A stretch of 64,000 nucleotides of DNA from Streptomyces lavendulae subsp. lavendulae. Its GTDB lineage: Bacteria > Actinomycetota > Actinomycetes > Streptomycetales > Streptomycetaceae. The translations under genes and the position numbers were made by a program. The stretch lies in assembly GCF_002803845.1 (NCBI RefSeq), contig NZ_CP024985.1, positions 2,108,001 to 2,172,000 on the forward strand. The letters are read 5' to 3'. Position 1 is the stretch's first letter. Each line of letters begins with the position of its first letter. Below are positions 46,447 through 54,483 of the stretch, piece by piece. The notes below the pieces were generated by a model that worked only from the letters and a program-made list of their open reading frames with translations, did no database searches and was not told the origin of the DNA.

Positions 46447-46524
46447 TTACCGCGCGCTGCGGGACACCAGGATCACGTCGTACCGGGACGGGGGAACGCA
46501 GACGGCGGTGCGGTGCGTGCGCAT
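46447..46524 (-). CDS. Possible 25-residue leader peptide of the EF-G-like gene
   Basis: Minus-strand frame starting at ATG with AGGGGA 9 bp before it. It encodes [15 protein letters not shown] and ends VSRSAR. Its start context (GCGCATGGCCCG on the plus strand) is repeated at the EF-G-like start. Translation-sensitive leaders before ribosome-protection genes are a known regulatory device. The 210 bp between leader stop and main start are GC-rich and could fold, but I could not define competing hairpins. Confidence 0.42.
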   Translation of the reverse strand: MRTHRTAVCVPPSRYDVILVSRSAR

Positions 46525-46673
46525 GGCCCGGTTCCCCTTCTCTTCACTCGGCAAGGCTGACGCGGCGCCCTGTCGGCGGCGCGTGGGGCGAGTCTACGAG
46601 CGGCGCCGGGGGCGGGGCACGCGGTTTTCCGCCCGCGCCCCCGCCGCCCGGCCGCACCCGGGGCGGACCGACG

Positions 46674-47417
46674 TCACGTCAGGAGGCGTTCCCGCAGGCG
46701 GGAGACGGTGTCCGGGGTGATGCCGACGGGGCCGGTGAGGTAGGCGTACGGGGAGCCGTAGCGGGCGGTGAGGTCGGCGAGGACCAGGGACATGACCGTC
46801 GCCGGGGCGCGCCCGTAGGCGGGCCAGCGCATGGTGCGGCCCGGGTGGGCGGCGTGCCAGTCCGCGGTGAGGCGTTCGGTGGCCAGCTCGGTGAGGGCGA
46901 AGTCGGCCAGGACCTCCTCCTCGGGGACGTCGAGGAGGGTCAGGACGAGCGCGGCGATCAGGCCGGTGCGGTCCTTGCCGGAGGTGCAGTGGAAGACGGC
47001 GGGCCCGGGGCCGGTGGCGATCAGCTCGATGGTCCGGCGGATCTCCTCGACCCCGTCCTCGGCCACCTCCGCGAAGCGGTCGGCGAGGTAGCGCCAGGGG
47101 TCGAGGGCGGGGTCGATCTCGGCCTGGTCGTAGGGCCGGTGCTCGATGCTGAGGTTGGCGTACGTGAACCGCTCGGGCTGCGGTATCCGTCCCTTGGCCT
47201 CGATCTCCCACGGGTAGCGCAGGTCGATGACGGTGCGGATGCCGAGGTCGAGGAACCGGTCCCAGTCGGCGCCCTGGAGCTTGCCGAGGGAGTCGGCCCG
47301 GTAGAGGACGCCCCAGGCGAGGGTGCGGCCGTCGGCGCTGCGGTAGCCGCCGAGGTCGCGGAAGTTGTGCAGGCGGTCGAAGGGGACGTGGCGGCGGCCG
47401 GGTGGGGTGTGCGGCAC
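46674..47417 (-). CDS. Protein-tyrosine/lipid phosphatase, DSP type
   Basis: Protein of 247 residues from GTG 47417 (GGAG 8 bp upstream). NFRDLGGYRSADGR and the active-site loop VFHCTSGKDRTGLIAALVL (CxxxKDR, Cys nucleophile) are signatures of the bacterial tyrosine-phosphatase family related to Mycobacterium PtpB. The Lys after Ser in the loop is typical of those that also act on phosphoinositides. It is monocistronic; substrate unknown. Confidence 0.9.
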   Translation of the reverse strand: MPHTPPGRRHVPFDRLHNFRDLGGYRSADGRTLAWGVLYRADSLGKLQGADWDRFLDLGIRTVIDLRYPWEIEAKGRIPQPERFTYANLSIEHRPYDQAEIDPALDPWRYLADRFAEVAEDGVEEIRRTIELIATGPGPAVFHCTSGKDRTGLIAALVLTLLDVPEEEVLADFALTELATERLTADWHAAHPGRTMRWPAYGRAPATVMSLVLADLTARYGSPYAYLTGPVGITPDTVSRLRERLLT

Positions 47418-47469
47418 GAGTGACTCCGTTGTGGGGCGGGGCAGTTGTGCACCCAGGATGCCGGACGGG

Positions 47470-47919
47470 TCACGGTTCACCGGGTTCCGGGGAGGGGGCG
47501 GCACGATCCGCAGGAAGCCGTCGGTCCTGCTGACCGTCCGGCCTTCCGGCAGGCCCGGCACGGAACCGGCGGCGCCCCGGGACGGTGGCGCCGCCCCCGT
47601 AGTCGGCGCTGCCGAAGTTCCAGCGGGTGCCGCGGGGCGCGGCCAGGCCGGGCAGGCCGGGCAGGCCGGGCAGGCCGGGCAGGCCGGGCAGGCCGGACCA
47701 GTCGAGCCGGTCGGGGTCGTCGGTCAGCCGGCGGGCGAAGCGCAGGGCGTCGCGGGCGGGGCCCCGGAGGTTCCAGCGGTGGCTGACCTCGTACGTCTCC
47801 ACCCCGGCGATCAGCGCGAACGTGCGGCGGGGGCCGAGGGTGGGCGGCAGGAGCCCGTCGTGGGCGGGGGCGGGGCCGGGATCCCGGGGGTCGGGGGCCC
47901 GCCGGGCGGGGTGCGTCAC
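47470..47919 (-). pseudogene. Truncated caspase-like (peptidase C14) gene
   Basis: From GTG 47919 the frame gives a caspase-fold N-terminus: RRTFALIAGVETYEV and LRGPARDALRFARRLTD, matching the GxxxY..L.G...DA...A..L pattern of C14 proteins. It then enters a GLP repeat (47644-47697) and ends at 149 residues. The catalytic His and Cys regions expected in the next about 150 residues are absent. Overlap of its start with the hydrolase stop shows they were once a coupled pair. Either an internal deletion at the repeat or decay; it may instead be a short non-catalytic protein. Confidence 0.6.
47644..47697. repeat. 9-bp tandem repeat, six copies
   Basis: CAGGCCGGG repeated six times (last copy CAGGCCGGA). 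In the caspase-like frame it reads Gly-Leu-Pro repeats. It is in frame, so copy changes would not shift the reading frame. Confidence 0.9.
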
Positions 47920-49241
47920 CCGATGCCCGCCTCGGTCACCGCCTGTTCGATGCGCTCGTAGAGGGACGGCTGTTTCCAGTAGGCGCTGTGGCTGGCCGGG
48001 AACGGCTGGCGGCTGCTGACCTCGTGGTCGGTGACCCGCGGATCGCCGGGGAAGACGGGCGCGGCGAGGTAGGAGAGCACGTCCTGGCGGTCGTAGACGT
48101 TGAGCCAGCGCGGGAAGCCGTACGGGAGCGCGCTGCCGGGCGGGAGGGCCGTGAGCGCGCCGATCTCGTGCAGGTACGGGGCCTGCGAGCCCACGGTGAC
48201 CAGCAGTTCGGCGCCCGGCACGGGCCCGCCGGTGGCCGCCTCCAGGGCGAGCAGGTCCACCAGGGCGATCCCGCCGAGGCTGTGCCCGATCAGCACGGTC
48301 GGGCCCGGCGCGGCGGTGATCCGCTCGTGCAGGAACGCGCGCAGGCCCGCGCCCCGGGCCTGGTAGCGCAGGATGTCGCCGAGGGCGGGGGTGGCGCCGG
48401 TGAGGGCGCCCCGCCGGGCGTTGAGCAGGGGCTGCGTGGTCACCCGCATCGCGAGGCGCCCGAGGACGGCGGCGGCGCGGGCGCCGGGGACGCGGGCGTC
48501 GCCGCCGAGTCGGGCGGCGAGCAGTTCGACGAGCCGGTCCCGCTCGGCGGCGGTGCAGTCGGCGTCGGCCCCGGCCCCGGCTGCGGCCAGTGCGGCGGCG
48601 GCGACGGCCCGGGCGAGGGCGGTGGCCAGCTCCCGGGCCTCCGGCTCGGCCGTGGCCCGTTCCCCGGCGCGGGCCGCCTCCTCGGAACGCGCGACCGTGT
48701 CCAGGGCCGCCCGGAAACCGGGGGCGAGGCCGGTGCCGTGCAGGAGGGCCGCCAGCTCGTCGGCGTGGTCCGCCGCCGGGGCCGGCGGAGCGTCCGGATC
48801 CGGGCCCGGGCGGTGCGGCAGGCCCGGTACGTCCAGACGGTCCAGGAGGTCCAGGACCCCGGCTCCGGCGGCCCGGATCCCGGGCATCGCGAAGGGGTCG
48901 TCCTCGCCCTCCGGGCCGCCGGATCCGTCCGCCGCCCGGGCGGTGTCCCAGCCCGCCTCCGCCAGGACGCGCAGCTCGCACAGCGGGTCGGCCAGCAGCA
49001 GGCCCCACTCGGCCGCCTCGGCGGCGTCGGCGTCACCGGCCCCGTCGGCATCGGTGCGCAGCCCCGGCACGGAGACGCCGCCCGCGCCCATGGACGCCCC
49101 GAAACGTTCGCCCCAGAAGCAGGGTTCGACGGCCGCGCCGGGGAACCGGGCCGCCAGCCGCTCCCGGACCAGCGCGAACAGCGCGTCGTGCCGCTCCCGC
49201 CGCACCCCCGTCCCGTGCACGAACAGAAATCGCATCGCCAC
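47916..49241 (-). CDS. Alpha/beta hydrolase (lipase-like)
   Basis: Protein of 441 residues. RFLFVHGTGVRR is the N-terminal oxyanion region and VLIGHSLGGIALVDLLA the nucleophile elbow with Ser. VTVGSQAPYL and RWLNVYDRQDVLSYLAAPVFP supply the Asp region, and a later His is available in SHSAYWKQ. A large Ala-rich helical insert (about 110-260) separates the two parts. Genes of this type often precede caspase-domain genes in actinomycetes, as here. A role in lipid or effector activity of a stress or defence system is possible but unproven. Confidence 0.82.
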   Translation of the reverse strand: MAMRFLFVHGTGVRRERHDALFALVRERLAARFPGAAVEPCFWGERFGASMGAGGVSVPGLRTDADGAGDADAAEAAEWGLLLADPLCELRVLAEAGWDTARAADGSGGPEGEDDPFAMPGIRAAGAGVLDLLDRLDVPGLPHRPGPDPDAPPAPAADHADELAALLHGTGLAPGFRAALDTVARSEEAARAGERATAEPEARELATALARAVAAAALAAAGAGADADCTAAERDRLVELLAARLGGDARVPGARAAAVLGRLAMRVTTQPLLNARRGALTGATPALGDILRYQARGAGLRAFLHERITAAPGPTVLIGHSLGGIALVDLLALEAATGGPVPGAELLVTVGSQAPYLHEIGALTALPPGSALPYGFPRWLNVYDRQDVLSYLAAPVFPGDPRVTDHEVSSRQPFPASHSAYWKQPSLYERIEQAVTEAGIG

Positions 49242-49343
49242 GCCCGCCCCCTCGTCCGCTCTCCCCCGCCCGCACGATAGCGCCGAGCGGGCAAAGGGGC
49301 CCGGAGAACGCGGAGTTCGGCGCGGCCGCCTGCGCGGACGGCC

Positions 49344-49703
49344 TCAGCGGACGGACTCGACGGGGGGCGGGGCCGGGGCCGGGTAGTAGCGGCGGCAGCC
49401 GCGCAGCATGCCCTCGGCGGAGAGGGTGAACACGTCGACGAACTCGCGCTGCTGCGGGGCCAGCCGGCCCATCGCGATCACGCAGTCCCCCTCGGCGACG
49501 ATCCGGGTGATGTGGTGGCGCCGGGCGCCCGCGCTCCCGGAACGCTCCAGGTCGGCGCCCAGAGCGGTGCCGGCGTGCAGGAGCGAGCCGTACCCGTCGA
49601 GGTCTCCGGAGTCGAGGTAGTGGTAGGCGAGGCGCACGTGGTCGACCCCGGAGTCGGTGACGACCCGGCTGGGCGTCAGCCGCCCGGCGTACCGACTGTT
49701 CAT
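49344..49703 (-). CDS. SnoaL/NTF2-like fold protein
   Basis: Protein of 119 residues: VRLAYHYLDSGDLDGYGSLLH at the N-terminus and HHITRIVAEGDCVIAMGRL, then EFVDVFTLSAEGMLRGCRRYY. This is the cone-shaped SnoaL-like fold used by polyketide cyclases, hydroxylases and many uncharacterised enzymes. It is divergent from the AfsR-type gene and shares a 198-bp promoter region that contains CTATC repeats. Confidence 0.82.
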   Translation of the reverse strand: MNSRYAGRLTPSRVVTDSGVDHVRLAYHYLDSGDLDGYGSLLHAGTALGADLERSGSAGARRHHITRIVAEGDCVIAMGRLAPQQREFVDVFTLSAEGMLRGCRRYYPAPAPPPVESVR

Positions 49704-49777
49704 GGATGGTCCCTTCGTACGGCCGCACCCCCTTCGGGTGCCGACGTCCCCACGGTCCTGCGGACCCGCAACTCCCG

Positions 49778-49797
49778 GCTATCCCGGGCCTATCGCG
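49778..49797 (+). promoter_or_regulatory. Direct repeats GCTATCCCG / CCTATCGCG, 11-bp spacing
   Basis: CTATC at 49779-49783 and again at 49790-49794, one helical turn apart, about 110 bp before the AfsR-type gene. SARP proteins bind short direct repeats with 11-bp periodicity. The same arrangement recurs at 54295-54310. Confidence 0.55.
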
Positions 49798-49901
49798 TTC
49801 ACCACCACGCAATCTCCACACCATGGACAACCGGAGAGGTGTTCGGGAAGACTGACCCCGCGCTCCACCCGATCTCTGGTGTGCCTCCAGCTGGGAGACT
49901 C

Positions 49902-52900
49902 ATGACCGTTTCGCCCGGCGGGGTTCCGCACACCCCGGACACGGTGGTGTTCCGCATCCTCGGCCCCTTACAGGTGACCGGCCTGAGCGGGCCGGTGCGG
50001 ATTCCCCCGGGGCGGCAGGAGGTCATTCTCGCCGCCCTGCTCCTTGAGGCGAACCGGGTCGTCAGCACGGACTACCTCGTCGACCTGATCTGGGACGACG
50101 AGCCGCCGGACACCGCGCGCACCCAGGTGCAGATCTGCGTGTCGCGGCTGCGCAAGCTCTTCACGACGGCCGGGATCGCCGCCGCCATCACCACGCGGCC
50201 GCCGGGGTACGTCCTCAAGACGGAGGGCGACCTCGTCGACGCCGCCGTCTTCGCCCGCCGGCTCGCGGACGCCCGCGCCCTGGCGAAGCGCGGAGACGCT
50301 GCGGGGGCGGTGGAACTGCTGCGTGCCGCCGGTGAGTTGTGGCAGGGGGACTGCCTGAGCGGGGTGTCGAGCGAGACGCTGCGCAGCAAGGCGCTCCAGC
50401 TGGACGAGGAACGGCTGACGGCCGCCGAGACGCGGATCGAGCTGGAGCTCGACCTCGGCCGCCACCACCAGCTGGTCGGCGAGATCCAGTTGCTGGTACG
50501 GGTCCACCCGCTGCGGGAGCGGCTGCGCGGGCAGCTGATGCTGGCGCTGTACCGCTCGGGGCGGCAGGCGGAGGCGCTGGAGAGCTACCGGGTGGGGCGC
50601 GAGCTGCTGGTCGAGGAACTCGGGCTGGAGCCGGGCGGCGAGCTGCGCGGACTGGAGCGGGCCATCCTCGCGGGCGACGTCCCCCCGGCCCGCCCCCCGA
50701 GACCGACCGCCGCCTTCGGCACCCCCGGCCCGGGCCCGTCCTTCGGGACCACCGGCCCGCGACGCGACGCCTCCGGCACGGGACGGGACTCGGGCTCCGG
50801 CACCGCCGGCACGGGACCGGACCCCGCCTACGGAACCACCGGGACGGTGCCGGACTCGGGCTCCGGAGTCACCGGCGCAAGACCGGACTCCCGCTACGGG
50901 ACCACCGGCACCGGGCCGAACCACGGCTACGGAACCACCGGCGCGAGGCCGGACTCCGGACTCGGGCTCTCCGGAGCCGGGGCGGACTCGGCCTTCGGCG
51001 CGACCGGCGCGGGACCCGACTCCGGGCTCGGAAGCACCGGCGCCGGGCCCGGCACGGCGTTCGGTGCCGCTGGCGGCAACAGACCGGGCAGCGGAGCCGC
51101 GTACAGCGCCGGAGCCGCGGGGGCGGGCGCGGCGTTCGGAGCCGTTGCCGTCGGCAGGCCGGGCGACGGCGGCGGTTCGGCTGCCGCCGCCGGTACGGGG
51201 CCGGGCGCGCCCCGGGCTTCGTACGGCGGCCCGGGAACCCCAGGGGCCCCGACCGCCTCCGCGGGCCCGCAGGCCCCGCAGAGCCCGGACACCCCGGGGA
51301 ACCCGCTCGGCACGCCGACCCCGCAAACCCCGTACGACCACGGCACCCCGGGGAACCCGCTCGGCGCACAGACCCCACAGGCCCCCTACGACCACGGCGC
51401 CCCGGCAGGCCCGCCAGGAACGCCGGCGTACGGCCACGGCACCCCCGGCGGCCCACTCGGCATTCCCGCCCCGCGGGCCCCGCAGGACCACGCCGCCCCG
51501 CAGGGTCCTTACGGCCAGGGGACGCCCGGCTTCGCGCCGGGTCACGGCCCCCTCCTGCCCACGCCGTTCGGCGGCGGTGCCGCCCCGGCGTGGAGCCCCG
51601 CGCCGGACCGCCCCGCCGACGGCGGGGGCATGGCCGCCGCGTACACCGCGTGGGGCGCGGCCCCCGCGAGCGCCGACGGAGCCCCTCAGTGGAGCGCCGG
51701 GAGCGGCGCCGGCTCCGGGCGTGCGGGATACCCGGCCCCCGCCCCGGCCCCGGCCGGGACCCCGTACCGCGAGGAGACGCCCCGTCAGCTCCCGGCGGAC
51801 ACGTCCGACTTCGTGGGCGACGAGGAGTGCATCCGCCGCGTCGAGCAGGCCCTCCTCGGCGACGGCGAAAGCGGCGGCGTCCGCCGTGCCGTCGGCGTGG
51901 CCGTGATCGTCGGCAAGCCCGGCACCGGGAAGTCCACGCTGGCCACGCACATCGCGCACCGGCTCAGCGAAACCGCCTTCCCCGACGGCCAGTTGTACTG
52001 CGACCTGCGCGGCACCGGCACCCCCGCCACCTCCGGCGAGGTGCTGGGCCGGTTCCTGCGCGCACTCGGCATTCCGGGCCCGGTGCTCCCCGAGTCCCAG
52101 GACGAGCGGGCCGAGATGTACCGCACGCTCCTCGCCTCCCGCCGGGTGCTGGTGGTACTGGACGACGCCGCGTCGGAGAGCCAGATCCGGCCGCTGCTGC
52201 CCGGCAGCAACACGTGCGCGGTGCTGGTCACCAGCCGGGTCCGGCTCACCGGCCTGCCCGGCGCGCACCGCGTCGAGCTGGACGTGATGGGCACCGACCA
52301 CGCCGTGGAACTGCTGGTCCGGGTGATCGGCCCGGACCGCGTCGCACGCGAGCCGGTGGCGGTCGAGGCGCTGATCCGGACCGTGGGCGGGCTGCCGCTC
52401 GCCCTGCGGATCGTCGCGGCCCGGCTGGCGGCCCGTCCGCACTGGACGCTGGCGTCGATGGTGCACCGGCTCGCGAACGAACGGCACCGCCTCGACGAGC
52501 TGACGCACGGCGAGATGACGATGCGGGCCAGCCTCTCCCTCACCCACGACGGGCTGGCCGCCGAGGACCGCCGGCTGCTGCGCCTGCTGAGCCTGGCCCA
52601 GGGGCAGACACTGCCGGGCTGGCTGGCCGGCGCGCTGCTGGACGATCCGCGCCCCTTCGCCTCGGATCTGCTGGAGCCGCTGGTCGACGTACAGATGCTG
52701 GACGTGGTCGGGATGGAGTCCACGGGCGGGTTCCGCTACCGCTTCCACGAGATCATCCGGGTGTTCGCGCGAGAGCAGCTGGCGGCGCACCACGAGGTGG
52801 CCGACCAGCACGCGGCGACGGCGCGGATGCTGGGCGGCTGGATGTCCCTGGCGGAGCAGGCCCACCGGCGCATCTACGGCGGGGACTTCACGGTGCTGCA

Positions 52901-53924
52901 CGGCTCCGCGCCGCGCTGGGAGCCGCCGTCGGAGTGTGTGGACGAGCTGCTGGTGGATCCGCTGGGCTGGCTGGACAGCGAGCACGGGAACCTGGTGCAG
53001 GCTGTGGAGCACGCGGCCCGCGAGCAGATGGACGAGCTGTGCTGGGACCTGGCGACGACCCTGGCCACCCTGTTCGAGGGGCGTGGCTACCTCGACGACT
53101 GGGAGCGTACGCACCTGCTCGCGCTGGACTCGGTGCGCGCGGCGGGCAACACCCGGGGTACGGCCGCCCTGTTGAGCTCGCTCGGGGTGCTCCATCTGGG
53201 GCGCAGCCAGAGCGAGGAGTCCCGGTCGGCGCTGACGACGGCGCTCGGGCTGTTCCTGGAGCTGGAGGACCGGCAGGGGCAGGCGCTGTGCCACCGGGAC
53301 CTGGCGCTGCTGGAGCGGATGCGGGGCAACGAGGACCACGCCCTCTCGCTGTACGACCGGGCCCTGCGGGATTTCGACCAGGCCGGGGACGTGGTGGGCC
53401 GGGCCATCGTGCTGACGCAGAGCGCGCACATCTGGATGCGGCGGGGGCAGAGTTCGGCGGCCCAGACCCGGCTGGACGAGGCGCTCGGGATCTACCGGTC
53501 GGTGGGTTACACGGGCGGGCAGGCCCGGACGCTGCGCCGGGCGGGGCAGCTGCTCCAGGGACAGGGGGAGCACGAGCGGGCGGTGACCACGTACACGGAG
53601 GTCCTGGAGCTGTGCCGGGAGAGCGGTGACGTGATCGGCGAGGGGCACCTGCTGCGGGACCTGGGGCACGCGCACGCCGAGATGGGGCGGTGCGAGGCGG
53701 CCCGCGGTTTCTACGCGCAGGCCCTGTCGGTGCGGGAGCAGATCATGGACCAGGGCGGAGCGGCGCTGGTGCGCCTGGACCTGGCGCGGCTGCTGACCGC
53801 GAACGGCGGCGCCGGGGAGCGTTCGCGGTCCCGGGAGTTGCTGGAGAGTGCGGTACGGGCGTTCCGCGACCGGGGGATGGAGCGGGAGCTGGCCGAGGCC
53901 GAAAGGCTGCTGGCCGCTCCGTGA
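49902..53924 (+). CDS. AfsR/SARP-family large transcriptional regulator
   Basis: Protein of 1340 residues. It has an OmpR-type DNA-binding domain (about 18-110, PVRIPPGRQEVILAALLLEANRVVS), a bacterial activation domain (about 115-265), and then a linker of roughly 370 residues made almost only of Gly, Pro, Ala and Thr. An NB-ARC ATPase (Walker A GKPGTGKST near 671, LVVLDDA) and C-terminal TPR repeats (about 1050-1320) follow. This is the AfsR layout with an exceptionally long disordered spacer. Start ATG follows GGGAGA. It probably activates the NRPS locus or the small peptide downstream; an own-promoter repeat is present. Confidence 0.92.
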   Translation: MTVSPGGVPHTPDTVVFRILGPLQVTGLSGPVRIPPGRQEVILAALLLEANRVVSTDYLVDLIWDDEPPDTARTQVQICVSRLRKLFTTAGIAAAITTRPPGYVLKTEGDLVDAAVFARRLADARALAKRGDAAGAVELLRAAGELWQGDCLSGVSSETLRSKALQLDEERLTAAETRIELELDLGRHHQLVGEIQLLVRVHPLRERLRGQLMLALYRSGRQAEALESYRVGRELLVEELGLEPGGELRGLERAILAGDVPPARPPRPTAAFGTPGPGPSFGTTGPRRDASGTGRDSGSGTAGTGPDPAYGTTGTVPDSGSGVTGARPDSRYGTTGTGPNHGYGTTGARPDSGLGLSGAGADSAFGATGAGPDSGLGSTGAGPGTAFGAAGGNRPGSGAAYSAGAAGAGAAFGAVAVGRPGDGGGSAAAAGTGPGAPRASYGGPGTPGAPTASAGPQAPQSPDTPGNPLGTPTPQTPYDHGTPGNPLGAQTPQAPYDHGAPAGPPGTPAYGHGTPGGPLGIPAPRAPQDHAAPQGPYGQGTPGFAPGHGPLLPTPFGGGAAPAWSPAPDRPADGGGMAAAYTAWGAAPASADGAPQWSAGSGAGSGRAGYPAPAPAPAGTPYREETPRQLPADTSDFVGDEECIRRVEQALLGDGESGGVRRAVGVAVIVGKPGTGKSTLATHIAHRLSETAFPDGQLYCDLRGTGTPATSGEVLGRFLRALGIPGPVLPESQDERAEMYRTLLASRRVLVVLDDAASESQIRPLLPGSNTCAVLVTSRVRLTGLPGAHRVELDVMGTDHAVELLVRVIGPDRVAREPVAVEALIRTVGGLPLALRIVAARLAARPHWTLASMVHRLANERHRLDELTHGEMTMRASLSLTHDGLAAEDRRLLRLLSLAQGQTLPGWLAGALLDDPRPFASDLLEPLVDVQMLDVVGMESTGGFRYRFHEIIRVFAREQLAAHHEVADQHAATARMLGGWMSLAEQAHRRIYGGDFTVLHGSAPRWEPPSECVDELLVDPLGWLDSEHGNLVQAVEHAAREQMDELCWDLATTLATLFEGRGYLDDWERTHLLALDSVRAAGNTRGTAALLSSLGVLHLGRSQSEESRSALTTALGLFLELEDRQGQALCHRDLALLERMRGNEDHALSLYDRALRDFDQAGDVVGRAIVLTQSAHIWMRRGQSSAAQTRLDEALGIYRSVGYTGGQARTLRRAGQLLQGQGEHERAVTTYTEVLELCRESGDVIGEGHLLRDLGHAHAEMGRCEAARGFYAQALSVREQIMDQGGAALVRLDLARLLTANGGAGERSRSRELLESAVRAFRDRGMERELAEAERLLAAP

Positions 53925-53933
53925 GGGGCTGAG

Positions 53934-53981
53934 GGGGCTGAAGGGGCTGAAGGGGCTGAAGGGGCTGAAGGGGAGGATCCC
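53934..53981. repeat. 9-bp tandem repeat after the AfsR-type gene
   Basis: GGGGCTGAA repeated about five times immediately after the stop codon. Not palindromic, so not a terminator. Confidence 0.85.
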
Positions 53982-54012
53982 CGGCCCTGGCCCCGGCCCC
54001 GCGGGGTCCGGG

Positions 54013-54195
54013 TCAGTCCCACGGGTTGGTGTCGGTGGAGCCGCTCGGCGTGGGGGTGGCCTGCGGGGCGGGGACGCCGGCGGTGGTACCGGTGACGGCC
54101 GGGCCGTCGGCCTGGGCGACCTGGGTGCCGAGGGCGGCGGCTCCGGCGATGGCGGCGGTGACGAGGGCGGCGCGCAGGGCGTGGGAGAGGTTCAT
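54013..54195 (-). CDS. Small secreted peptide ending in NPWD
   Basis: Protein of 60 residues. It has a clear signal peptide: Arg8, then an Ala/Leu/Val-rich core, with cleavage expected after A-Q-A at residue 29. A 31-residue mature part, DGPAVTGTTAGVPAP to STDTNPWD, follows. The good start has GAAAGGACCCGAG upstream. It is divergent from an XRE/NB-ARC regulator gene, with CTATC repeats between. A secreted signalling or effector peptide is plausible. Its last residues resemble the end of the peptide at 21266. Confidence 0.75.
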   Translation of the reverse strand: MNLSHALRAALVTAAIAGAAALGTQVAQADGPAVTGTTAGVPAPQATPTPSGSTDTNPWD

Positions 54196-54294
54196 CTCGG
54201 GTCCTTTCGTCGGTGCGCTCCGGGTTTCCGGGGCGCTTCCTGCTTTCTGGACCTCAACTTAGGGACGGCCGGAATCCCGGCACCGGCCCCGCCC

Positions 54295-54400
54295 CTATCC
54301 CCGCGCTATCACGGGCCGCCACGGCGGACCTATATTCCCGCTCGCGGTGATAGCGGCGTCCGCGGCCGGGACGGATCAGCCGGTGATGCCCCCGGGATAG
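54295..54400. promoter_or_regulatory. Cluster of CTATC/GATAG elements in a divergent promoter region
   Basis: CTATC at 54295-54299 and 54306-54310 (11 bp apart) and, inverted, GATAG at 54349-54353 and 54396-54400. CGCTATCAC (54304-54312) and GTGATAGCG (54347-54355) form perfect 9-bp inverted arms around a 34-bp interval with TATATT. It lies between the secreted-peptide gene and the XRE/NB-ARC gene. Probably the operator of one of the local regulators. Confidence 0.6.
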
Positions 54401-54483
54401 CGCGCTGCCGACGATGGGGACCAGGAACCGGGCCGTCACCCCAGGCCCCGCCGTTCCCCCACACCGTCACCGGGAGCGACTCG

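Noticed and set aside
47644..47697. Short CRISPR-like array
   Set aside because: Uninterrupted 9-bp tandem repeat in a coding frame, with no spacers.
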